From Planctomycetota bacterium (GTDB lineage: Bacteria > Planctomycetota > Planctomycetia > Pirellulales > UBA7805): a stretch of DNA of 64,000 nt. Of this stretch, positions 7,808 to 17,134 are shown piece after piece. The stretch lies in assembly GCA_021413705.1 (NCBI GenBank), contig JAIOPX010000033.1, forward strand, positions 1-64,000, read 5' to 3'. The notes under the pieces are model-generated. The model was not told the DNA's origin, did no database searches, and saw only the letters and a list, made by a program, of their open reading frames with translations. How positions within the stretch are numbered: position 1 is the first letter of the stretch; every line of letters begins with the position of its first letter. A program made the translations under genes and the position numbers.

Positions 7808-10800
7808 TTACTCTTCCTCGGGCCGCTGCATGCGTTCGAGCTGTTTGACAAGCTGTTTTCGCGTGAGTCGGCGTTGAGCCAGGGCTGGGGCAGCCGATTC
7901 CGCCAGCCCCTGCCGAGTGTCGTCGGCGAGAATTAGATCGACCTCCGCCTCCAGCGCTTCAAGCCATTGCGGCACATCGAGTCCCACGCCGGTCGGCTCG
8001 CGCGATAGTTCGTCCACTTCAAGTTGAAACTCGGCACAGACGGCGCCCGGCTCGCCGGCGCGGACTTCGGCAATCGCGCCGCGCAGTAAGGCCCGCGCGC
8101 GATCGACCATCAGCGGGCGCACAAACCGCTCGCGGATCCGATCGGCCACCGTCGGCAGCCGCATCCCATAGCCGCGCTGCAATTCCTCAAGCCGGCCATG
8201 CAGTTCATCGGCCAGCACGGAGGTGCGCTCGGCCAGTTCCACTCGCCACAACTCGGCCGCCGTCGTCCGGCCATGACGCACCAGCACTTCGTGAACCTGC
8301 ACAATCGGAGCGATGTTCCAATCGACGCGGTCGTATTGCACCCGGAGCCGCAGCAGGTCGAGCAACGTGTAGAGCAAATCGCCCCGATCCGATTGCGTGG
8401 TGGTGCTGTTGTAGTCCCGATACTCGGCATAATTTTCGACGATCGCTTCAAGCGTCAACTGCAACAGTTCGACGGCCTTCTTGGGCGCGGTCCCTTCCCG
8501 GATCGCTTCCACCAGGCGGAGATTGCGATAATCGCTCCCCTGGCGGTCCACGTCCTCGAGCCAGCCCTCCACGCCGCGGTGGAGGATCGCCCGCAGATGG
8601 CCCAGGTGGAGAAATTGCTGCACGAACAGATCGCTGCCATAGCGCTGAATCAGTTCCACCAGTTGCTGCCAGCGCGGCTCGCCGGAAACTTTTTCCAACA
8701 CGGACAGCCGCAAGTTGCGACTGTGGCGGAGCCAGTCGGGCAGAAGCGATTGCACCAGCGAATCGAGATCGTCGATCAATTCCGCGTCGGCAGCTTCCTT
8801 GGAATCGCGACCGGCAATGTTCTTGGGGCGTCGCGCCACGTGCGACGCCACCACGCAGTCGGCCATCGCCTGATTGGCGCCAGGTGCAAGAGCTCGCCGG
8901 TCTCGACCAATAGACCCAGTCGCGGCAGGAGGCTCAACAACATCCGCACCAGCCGCTGAAACGAACGGGCGGCCAGAATCTTTTGCGGATCGCCCGCCTT
9001 GCCCAGCGGTACGTACAACAGCGGCTGTCCGGCCAATGCATCGAGCAGTTGCGGCCAAAGTTGCTGCACGGCCGCCGCATCGCCGCGGATCAGTTCCCCC
9101 AGGACGCGGGCCACGGCTTCGCCCTGCTGTACCTGATGGGCAGCTTCCGTTGGCTTGGGTTGAGAGGCATGGATGGCCGCGGCCACCAGCAACGCGGCTT
9201 CCTCGCAGCGCACGGAGGTGGCGATTACTTGCTCCGTCAGTGCGTCCTTGATCCACCGCAGACGGTCATACAGCAAGAGTGAGTCCGACGAGCCTCCCGG
9301 ATTGGGAATGGGCTGCCGCGCCGCGGCCAACAGCAATTCGCCAAGTTGCTCGCGGATTCGCTTTAATTGATCGAGCCACGACGCCAGCCGCTCGGAAGTT
9401 TCAGCCCCGGTCAAACTCCCTACGGCCACTTGTTCGGCCGTATGCCGCCACAGTTGCGAGAGAGTGACCAGAAAGGCCAACCGCGCGCCGATGCGGCGCG
9501 ACTCGTGTTCCAATTCGTGATCGGTGGCTTGACCCTCGCCCGGGGCGCCGAGCAGATCCTGGTCGATCCCGTCGTCCGTGCTGTCCCGAAACACCATGCC
9601 GTCATAAGCGGCCGAAAACAGATCGACTTCACTGTCGTCATCGTCAGCGTCAGCGGTTGCTTCGCGAGGGTCCATGTCATCCAACAACCCACGCGGCACC
9701 TGGGTGGCCGACGCCTCGACCCCTCCGCTGGAAAGCTTAGGCGCCTGTCCCCATTGATCGGCGTTGGCCTCGATCGAATCGAAGAAGCGGACGACGAGCC
9801 GCCACCGTTCGGTGGCGGGCAGACGCTCTGCTGTCTGGTCCGACAACAGCTCGCGGAGCCAACGTCCTGCCACGGCATGGAACGAGGCGTCTCCGACTTG
9901 CAGCGGCACCCGATCGGCCTCGCTGAGCCACTGCATCAACAGGGCCATCGAAGCGACGAAGTCTCCCCGATCCAGCAGCGCGTCGATGACCAGCACAAAC
10001 GCCTTGGGTGAATCGAACCGGGCCACATAGGGACGCCAGAAGCCGATGTCTCCGGCGGTCGTGCCCCCTCCATGCCAGGCCGCCAATGCTTCCGCCACCG
10101 CTGCCGCCGCTTCGCACAGAGCGCCCGCGGCAACCCCTTCGACACTGCTGACGCTGGTGGTGGCAAACTTGTCCCACCAGGTCGCCAGCCGGGTCATTTC
10201 AACTTCCAATCGCTCGCTGACTTCCGAATTGCCTGCCGCTGCGGCCAGCGTCCAGCCACGCGAAAGCGTTTCGAAAATCATCGACACCAGTTCCAGCAAC
10301 TCATCGACGCGATGGTCGTAGACGCTGTTTTCCAGTGCCGGGAACAACGAGAACTGGGCGTCGCTACCCAGGATGTTCCAAGGATCGACCACTGCGCCGC
10401 ACTGGATGGCGCGATGCAACAGCGCGACGGCCTCGGCCACCAGCGTCGTTCCCTGGTCGATTTCCCCCAGGTCCAGAGCCCGCTCGGAAGCGGTCAGCAG
10501 GCACTGAATCTGGCAGACCATCCGGGCTCGCGCCGTTGGGACCGCAGCAGCCTGCCGCGCGGCGGCTTCTACCTGGCCGATTCGGGCCAGCAACTTCGCC
10601 AGATGCACATGCTCCAATTGAGCGGCCCGCATCCGGGCCAGTTCCGCATTGAGATATTGGCGCACGCCGCCAAAGGGTTGCCGCCGCTCGTTGGCGTCGG
10701 CCCGCAGGCGGGCCTGATCCGCTCCCTTCTGCTTCAGCAGTTCTTCATAGAATCGATCCCGATGGGCGGCAATCCGCGGCATGAGCGTGCCCAGCGTCAC

Positions 10801-11796
10801 ATCGGACGAATGGGCGGAGGGGCCAGAACCTCCCAATTCGGCCGACATCAGCATCGTGCCGGCCAGCGCCGCGGCCGACTCGAACATGAGCGATTCGGCG
10901 GACGCAGGGGAGGGTTGCTCGACGCGCCGCAACAGGGCGTCCAAAATCTCCTGCCGCACGACATAGCGGCGATAATGTCCTCGGGAATCGATCCGATTCG
11001 GATCCCAATGGCCGAAGTGGTAGTTGGGGCGCTTGTTCACCGGATGGTCGAAATCATAACCCCGCGCGTCCATGGCCACTTCTTCCAGCAGTTTTGGGTC
11101 GAAGTCGGCGGAGGCCAGCAATTCCGGGTCGGCCGCGTCCAGGATTGCGACGGCCTGCGCGACCAGTTCTTCATACGGCCCTGCAGCGGCCCCCACCCCC
11201 CGAATGTAAAGCGGCAGCGGCCGATGCCATTCATGCGGATAGGGTTCGGTGCGGCGCGTTTCCAGCGTCGCCAATGGACGGTGTCCCACATAGTCATTCA
11301 ACCGAGTGACAATCGCAGCCGATAGCGCGGCCGGCTCCCCGTCGCCACCTCGGGCGGCCACTTCCAACAAAATGGCCTCAAACACACGGCCGCAAAACAG
11401 CGGGTTGATGAGCGTGGCCTCGTTCTGATGGGCCAACAGATCGCGGTGAAACTCCAGATAGTTCCGCAGTACGTGTGCTTCAAACAGATCGATGACCCGT
11501 CGTGCCTGGGTAGCGTCGCTGAATGTCCCTTCCTGCTGCGACAACTCGTCGAGCCGCTGGCGCAGCAGGGCAGCCAATTCCTGATAGGAGACGGCCAGCG
11601 AAGCACGCAAGTTCCCCGATTTCTTTCCGCGGCGTTCCGAGGGAGTCCCCGCCAGGGTCCGGCACAGTTGATTGAGGTTTGCCAGAAATTGGCGGTCGCT
11701 GGCCCCGGTGGAGAAGTTGAGGTAGCCGAGCGCCTCATCGAGTGCCTGCCGGTCCTTCGGGCTGAGTTGCTTGCTGTCCATGCTCCGCGGCCGCAC
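7808..11796 (-). pseudogene. Large planctomycete protein of unknown function, split by an apparent frameshift near 8874-8884
   Basis: 1006-aa ORF (8776-11796) ends in an out-of-frame-looking tail after ...LGLLVETGELLHLA. The 482-aa ORF (7808-9256) becomes protein-like from NQAMADCVVASHVARRPKNIAGRDSKEAADAELIDDLDSLVQSLL onward. One missing base would join the two. Confidence 0.65.
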
Positions 11797-12083
11797 TCGC
11801 TGACGTGAAAACGGTTTTTACCATCTCCCATCGTACAACGAGGGGGCTCTGCCCGGTAGGAAGCCACTCCGGGGACTGTCCCAATTTTGCCCCAGCAAAG
11901 CAGGACTGTCCCCTTTGGGTTGATATATGTCTACAAGCCGAACAAAAGAGATTTTCGACGCAAAGGCGCTAAGGGGCAAAGACGCGCAAAGAAGAGAGGA
12001 GTACGAAAATGCGAGATGATAGCAAGCATGGAAGAAAAATAGTTTGAACAGGACCGTTTGGTGCCCACCACTGCAGATCAAGC

Positions 12084-12908
12084 TTATGGAGAACCCAGAG
12101 GAGTCGGATTTCCTCCGCCCGCAGGAGGATTGAGAGCCGCTTGCTGCATCTTTTGCAAGGCTGCGGCCAGAACTGCTGGAGAGAGGCCATCGACATGTAT
12201 GTCAGCAAAGGCCACATTCACGCGCGGAGTGGTATCGTAGGGATGACAATCAAACATTGGGGATGGCGGCGTTGTCTGAGTCGCGTGAATGAGACTCGCG
12301 ATATCCACATCGCGCGGCTCCATCCAGGGGAGATTCAGTCCGTTGAGTTCCACGAGCACGACAACTTTATCTAGAGGCAGAGCAGGATGCGTAATGCCCG
12401 GCTTCGCCGGATCGGGCCAAACAGTGCCAGGGCCGGTGACGGCGACATACGACGATTGATTTTGCGTGCCACTCTGTTTGGGACATTGATAGATTGGCAT
12501 GCGAAGGGAAACGAAAGGCGAATTGACTGGAGCGTTCCAGGGTTGTTGCAAGGTAATTCTGTTAAACAGCGGCTGCTGTTCAATTCGTGGGAGGATCAAG
12601 GTGCGCCAACTATGGAGGCGATGTCCCGAGGAGTCGGCAGTATGCGCCGGAGGGAACCCGCCCAGTTGATATCCATCTAGTGCGACGACTACGTTTTTAA
12701 GTCGTACTGTGCAGTGCGATCGGCTTGGTCGGTTTCGTGACGATTCCAGAAATGTTTCGACGAACCAGTAGAACAGCGACGGCCCGCTCATGCAGACAAT
12801 CGCTACGAGAGCAGTGAACAAAAACATGGATCGCACCGAGAATTGAAACCGCCGGCGAGGAGTCGCAGCGGTTACCAACTCAGGAGTGTGAGATGAGTGC
12901 TCTGACAC
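12084..12908 (-). CDS. DUF1559-type (prepilin-like) planctomycete protein
   Basis: 274 aa; N-terminal TM, LHSWRTLILPRIEQQPLFNRITLQQPWNAPVN..., SYVAVTGPGTVWP, NVAFADIHVDGLSP: DUF1559-like pattern. Confidence 0.75.
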   Translation of the reverse strand: MSEHSSHTPELVTAATPRRRFQFSVRSMFLFTALVAIVCMSGPSLFYWFVETFLESSRNRPSRSHCTVRLKNVVVALDGYQLGGFPPAHTADSSGHRLHSWRTLILPRIEQQPLFNRITLQQPWNAPVNSPFVSLRMPIYQCPKQSGTQNQSSYVAVTGPGTVWPDPAKPGITHPALPLDKVVVLVELNGLNLPWMEPRDVDIASLIHATQTTPPSPMFDCHPYDTTPRVNVAFADIHVDGLSPAVLAAALQKMQQAALNPPAGGGNPTPLGSP

Positions 12909-13096
12909 AATTGAAAAGCGCGACGTGCCCGCGGGAAGCGACCCTGGACAGATTATCGCGCAGTGTCAACGCGGAGGCAACCCTTTCTGGTGCCAGAATA
13001 CGGCGCATGCACTCCAAGGAAGCACTGCGCGTTATCAGGCCATCGCGCCCTCAACACAAGCAATCCCAGTCCGGTCGGCGAGAGGCTCAACTCGCT

Positions 13097-13306
13097 TCAG
13101 CGGTGTGGCCTGGAGGCGTTATGTTTCTGAATTGCGTCAGACCCCAGCACTTCGTCGATCCGGCGCTTGACGTCGTCCAGCGTTCCGCGCAAAGGGACAC
13201 CGTTGACGGTACAGCTATAACGCTTGATCGGGGCCGGCTTGGAACTGCCGGGGTGGAGGTTGCCAATGATCTCTTCCAGGATTTGGATGCCACGATGGGC
13301 TGCCAT
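13097..13306 (-). CDS. Small hypothetical protein
   Basis: 69 aa MAAHRGIQILEEIIGNLHPGSSKPAPIKRYSCTVNGVPLRGTLDDVKRRIDEVLGSD...; AAGGAAA Shine-Dalgarno-like sequence upstream. Confidence 0.5.
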   Translation of the reverse strand: MAAHRGIQILEEIIGNLHPGSSKPAPIKRYSCTVNGVPLRGTLDDVKRRIDEVLGSDAIQKHNASRPHR

Positions 13307-13636
13307 AGTCGTTTCCTTACGCCTAGCGACGCTTTATGAAGCCAATAAAAACGAACCCAATGCCCCGAAAATCAGTTTGCACAACAGGGGCCAATCTTCT
13401 AAGCGAAACCGCAGCGAAAAACCGGACATCGAGACGAGAATTGGGCTGGGAGGGGATTTGCCGAAAAAACGGCACGTCCGCCGAATCATTACCCGCGATC
13501 CATGACCAATTGTGACCCGTTTTCAACATTTTTTGAGGTTGCACCAGCGGGGCGGGCGAGTATGCTAGCCGCTCGCCAATAGCCCCCTCCAGGGCTAAAA
13601 TGCCCCGTTTATCGCCACGAAACTCCCAGGAAGAAG

Positions 13637-15766
13637 ATGAACGCGCTGCCGATCATGTTGGCAACCTTGCTGATCCTGGCGATCGGCTACCGGTATTACA
13701 GCGCGTTTCTGGCCGCCAGGATCTGTGCCTTGGACGACGCCAGGGTAACGCCTGCCCATCGGCTCAACGACGGTCAAAACTACCACCCCACGCATAAGTG
13801 GGTGTTGTTCGGTCACCATTTTGCCGCTATTTCGGGAGCTGGGCCGCTCATAGGGCCGGTGCTGGCCATTCAGTTTGGCTTCCTGCCTGGGTTGCTTTGG
13901 CTCTTGGTGGGAGTCGTGATGGCGGGTGCCGTGCAGGACATGCTGGTGCTGGCGGCCTCGGTTCGGCACGAGGGGCGTTCTCTGGCCGAGATCGCCCGGA
14001 TGAGCATCGGGCCGATGGCCGGCAGGGCAGCCTCCATTGCGATCTTGTTCATCGTGATTGTTGCGCTGGCCGGCCTAGGGGTGGTCGTCGTGAAAGCGTT
14101 GGGAGGTGAAGAGACCAAACTGGCCGCCGAGACTGCGCTGCAACTGCCCCCCAACGAAAGGGTCCAATCGAGCGTCCACGGAAAGAAAACCCACCTCCGC
14201 TTTCCGGCAGGGACCACGATCAAGTACCGCGCCGGTACCTCAGTGAAGCGCACGGTTGATTTTGTGATCGCAATTCCGACTCCACCTGCGACCGATGTCA
14301 CAGCCACGGCCGCCATGGCCAACCTGCTTCAGGCGGAAACGGTGGTGCTGCCCACCGGCACAGTCGAACTTGTCGCCGGCAGCAGTTGGGGGACGTTCAC
14401 GATTGCCTGCACCATCCCCATCGCGCTGTTTGTGGGCCTGTACATGTACAAGATTCGCCCCGGCAGGGTGGTCGAGGCATCGATCGTTGGTGCGATTGGA
14501 GTGCTGGCCGCGACCGTGGCGGGCAATTGGATTCCCGGCTCGTCGTGGGAGCCCTATTTTTCGCTGTCTCGCGAAGCCACCATCTGGGCGATTTGCATCT
14601 ATGGGTTCGTCGCCTCGGTATTGCCGGTCTGGATGTTGTTGTGTCCTCGCGATTATCTGTCAAGCTTCTTGAAGATTGGCACCGTGATGTTGCTGGTGGT
14701 GGGGGTGATTGTGGCCAATCCGGTCTTGCATGCACCGAAAATCAACCATCTGTTTGCAGGAGGAGGCGGACCCTACTTCAGCGGCGCGATCTTTCCGTTC
14801 GTTTTTATTTGCATCATGTGCGGGGCGATCTCCGGGTTTCATGCCCTGGTGTCGTCCGGCACGACTCCCAAGATGATTTCCAAGGAAAGCCATGTTCGGA
14901 CGATCGGCTACGGCGCGATGCTCATCGAAGGGCTGGTGGGGATTGTGGCCCTGATCGCCGCCGCATCGCTGCCGCAGGCCGACTACTGGGCGATCAACAT
15001 CGATCTCTCCAAAGTCGAGCAGTATGCCGAAAAATTGAAGATGAACGAAACGCCCGACAATCTGGCCACCTTGGAGCGGCAGGTCGGCGGGGAATCGCTC
15101 CGCGGGCGCACCGGTGGCGCGGTGACGCTGGCGGTAGGCATGTCGAAGATTCTCACCGATGCGTTTCGGATCGTCTTTGGCGACCGACTGAACATCGATT
15201 CGATGATTAAGTATTGGTACCACTTCGCCATCATGTTCGAGGCGCTCTTTATATTGACGACGATTGACACGGGGACGCGGATCGCCCGCTTCCTACTGCA
15301 CGAATCGTTGGGGAAGATCTACAAGCCTCTGGATCGTGTCGATTGGCTGCCCGGTGCGATTCTATGCACAGGACTGGTGACGGCTGGCTGGGGAGGCCTG
15401 ATCTGGACCGGCTCCATAGAAACGATCTGGCCCATGTTTGGCATCGCCAACCAGTTGCTGGCGGCAATCGCGCTGTGCGTAGTGACTTCCGTGATGGTTT
15501 CGAGCGGTAAGGCCCGCTACACGCCCGTAACACTGGTCCCGCTGGCGTTTGTCACCACGACAACGGTTACGGCCGCGGTACAGATGATCGGCGGAAGATT
15601 TGGAGACGACCTGACAGCCGGAATCCGGCTCGGGCTCTGGCCCAAGATCATCCAGGGCGGGCTGAACATCGGCGTCACCGTGCTGCTCTTGGGCTGTTTC
15701 ATCCTGATCTTTGCCGACGCGGCAACGCGCTGGTACCGAGCTTTTGCGAGTCCCAGCCGTGCATGA
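13637..15766 (+). CDS. cstA: Carbon starvation protein A family transporter
   Basis: 709 aa; HHFAAISGAGPLIGPVLA, VGVVMAGAVQDMLVLAAS, GAISGFHALVSSGTTPKMI, WYHFAIMFEALFILTTIDTGTRIARFLL. Confidence 0.95.
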   Translation: MNALPIMLATLLILAIGYRYYSAFLAARICALDDARVTPAHRLNDGQNYHPTHKWVLFGHHFAAISGAGPLIGPVLAIQFGFLPGLLWLLVGVVMAGAVQDMLVLAASVRHEGRSLAEIARMSIGPMAGRAASIAILFIVIVALAGLGVVVVKALGGEETKLAAETALQLPPNERVQSSVHGKKTHLRFPAGTTIKYRAGTSVKRTVDFVIAIPTPPATDVTATAAMANLLQAETVVLPTGTVELVAGSSWGTFTIACTIPIALFVGLYMYKIRPGRVVEASIVGAIGVLAATVAGNWIPGSSWEPYFSLSREATIWAICIYGFVASVLPVWMLLCPRDYLSSFLKIGTVMLLVVGVIVANPVLHAPKINHLFAGGGGPYFSGAIFPFVFICIMCGAISGFHALVSSGTTPKMISKESHVRTIGYGAMLIEGLVGIVALIAAASLPQADYWAINIDLSKVEQYAEKLKMNETPDNLATLERQVGGESLRGRTGGAVTLAVGMSKILTDAFRIVFGDRLNIDSMIKYWYHFAIMFEALFILTTIDTGTRIARFLLHESLGKIYKPLDRVDWLPGAILCTGLVTAGWGGLIWTGSIETIWPMFGIANQLLAAIALCVVTSVMVSSGKARYTPVTLVPLAFVTTTTVTAAVQMIGGRFGDDLTAGIRLGLWPKIIQGGLNIGVTVLLLGCFILIFADAATRWYRAFASPSRA

Positions 15767-15770
15767 CGCT

Positions 15771-16856
15771 CTATCCACTTCGGCCGTTTGCCACTCGGGG
15801 GACGACCATAACGAACTCAGCCCCGGCTTGCTTGGGATCGGCGACCACAATCGTCCCGCCATGCGCTTCGACGATCCGTTTGACGATTGCCATTCCGAGT
15901 CCGGTGCCGGTGGTCTTGGTTGTGTAGAAGGCGTCAAACACGCGGGAGCGTTGCTCGGGGCTGAGCCCTGGCCCGTTGTCTTGGACTTGGATCTGCAGGG
16001 CCGATGCGCCGTGCAGCGAGGCGGGCGAGCAACGAATGGCGATCTTCACAGGATCGGCGCAGGCGGCCAGCGAGTTTTCAAACAAATTGCGAAACACCTG
16101 TCCCATCCGCCGCGAGTCCAAAGCGCATTGCAAATCGATGTCGTTGACCTCTTCAAGCAGCTCCGCCTGACGCTCCATGCGGGCCTCGGACAGCGCAACC
16201 CAAGCCTTGCGCCAGACATCAGCGGCGCTGGAAACCTCGGCGCCAAGTTTGATGGGGCCGGCGTAGTTCCGCAGGTCTTCAAACAGTTGACAAAGTTCGT
16301 TCTGAGCCGTGCGAATGTAATTGGTCCATTCGACCGCGTCAGGCCTGTCCTTCACCTCCAGGTTCAACAATTCCAGGCCAGTTTGAATGCGTTGCAAACT
16401 ATTTCGGCATTCGTGGCTCAACGTGGTCACCACCTGTCCAATGGCGGCCAATCGCTCGGTTTGCAGCGCTCGCTCGCGGGCGGCGTGCAGTTCGCTTTCG
16501 GCCTTCAGGCGCCGCTCCGAAGCCTGCCGTGCTTTGATTCCCAACATGGCCGTTGCCGAAATCACACCGGCAGAGAGAAGCGGATTGAGCAGCTCTTGCC
16601 AGGGGGGGCCCGTGGCCGGAGAAAGATAGAAACCCAGCACGATCATCACCCCGATCAGCGTCACCACAATCCAAGTTTGTGCCGGCTTCAACAGCCAGAC
16701 CGCCAGCAGAATAATCGGCACGTAGGTCACACCGGCGGCCACCTGCCGCGGCAGCGACAAGTCGATGGCAAACACGATTGCCGTCAGTACCGCCAGCAGC
16801 CCCAACTGCATGCGTCGTGCCGTGCAAGGGCCATCGCCATCGGGCGTACCGGACAT
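15771..16856 (-). CDS. Membrane sensor histidine kinase
   Basis: 361 aa; TM N-terminus, TLSHECRNSLQRIQTGLELL (H-box), FRNLFENSLAAC, DNGPGLSPEQRSRVFDAFYTTKTTGTGLGMAIVKRIVEAHGG. Confidence 0.92.
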   Translation of the reverse strand: MSGTPDGDGPCTARRMQLGLLAVLTAIVFAIDLSLPRQVAAGVTYVPIILLAVWLLKPAQTWIVVTLIGVMIVLGFYLSPATGPPWQELLNPLLSAGVISATAMLGIKARQASERRLKAESELHAARERALQTERLAAIGQVVTTLSHECRNSLQRIQTGLELLNLEVKDRPDAVEWTNYIRTAQNELCQLFEDLRNYAGPIKLGAEVSSAADVWRKAWVALSEARMERQAELLEEVNDIDLQCALDSRRMGQVFRNLFENSLAACADPVKIAIRCSPASLHGASALQIQVQDNGPGLSPEQRSRVFDAFYTTKTTGTGLGMAIVKRIVEAHGGTIVVADPKQAGAEFVMVVPRVANGRSG

Positions 16857-17134
16857 GGAAGCCTCCTGGCAAGAGGAAGGGATGCGGCGAGGTGCAGGCG
16901 CAGCTCTTCCGCAGGGTTAATACGAACCGAAACGGCAGGCGGCTCATTCAAATTGGCTGATGCGTTACTTCCGCCGGGTACGGTTTGGTCATTTTTCGCC
17001 AAGAAACAACGGGAAGGCAGGACATATGGACCAATGTTGTTCTATCTCCAGAGTAGAATATGATGTTCAAACCATTCCGGCCGGTTTGAGTGAGACTTTG
17101 TGTGACTTCGGTTTAGCGCTGTAGGACGATCGTG

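Noticed and set aside
8870-8890. Programmed -1 ribosomal frameshift at the split gene
   Set aside because: No X-XXY-YYZ slippery heptamer or strong downstream structure was apparent; an indel or sequencing error is simpler.
10072-11325. 417-aa plus-strand ORF opposite the large unknown gene
   Set aside because: Antisense shadow of a long GC-rich gene; no recognisable motif.
15711-17063. 450-aa plus-strand ORF opposite the histidine kinase
   Set aside because: The minus strand carries canonical H, N and G boxes; this ORF is low-complexity and His/Arg-rich.
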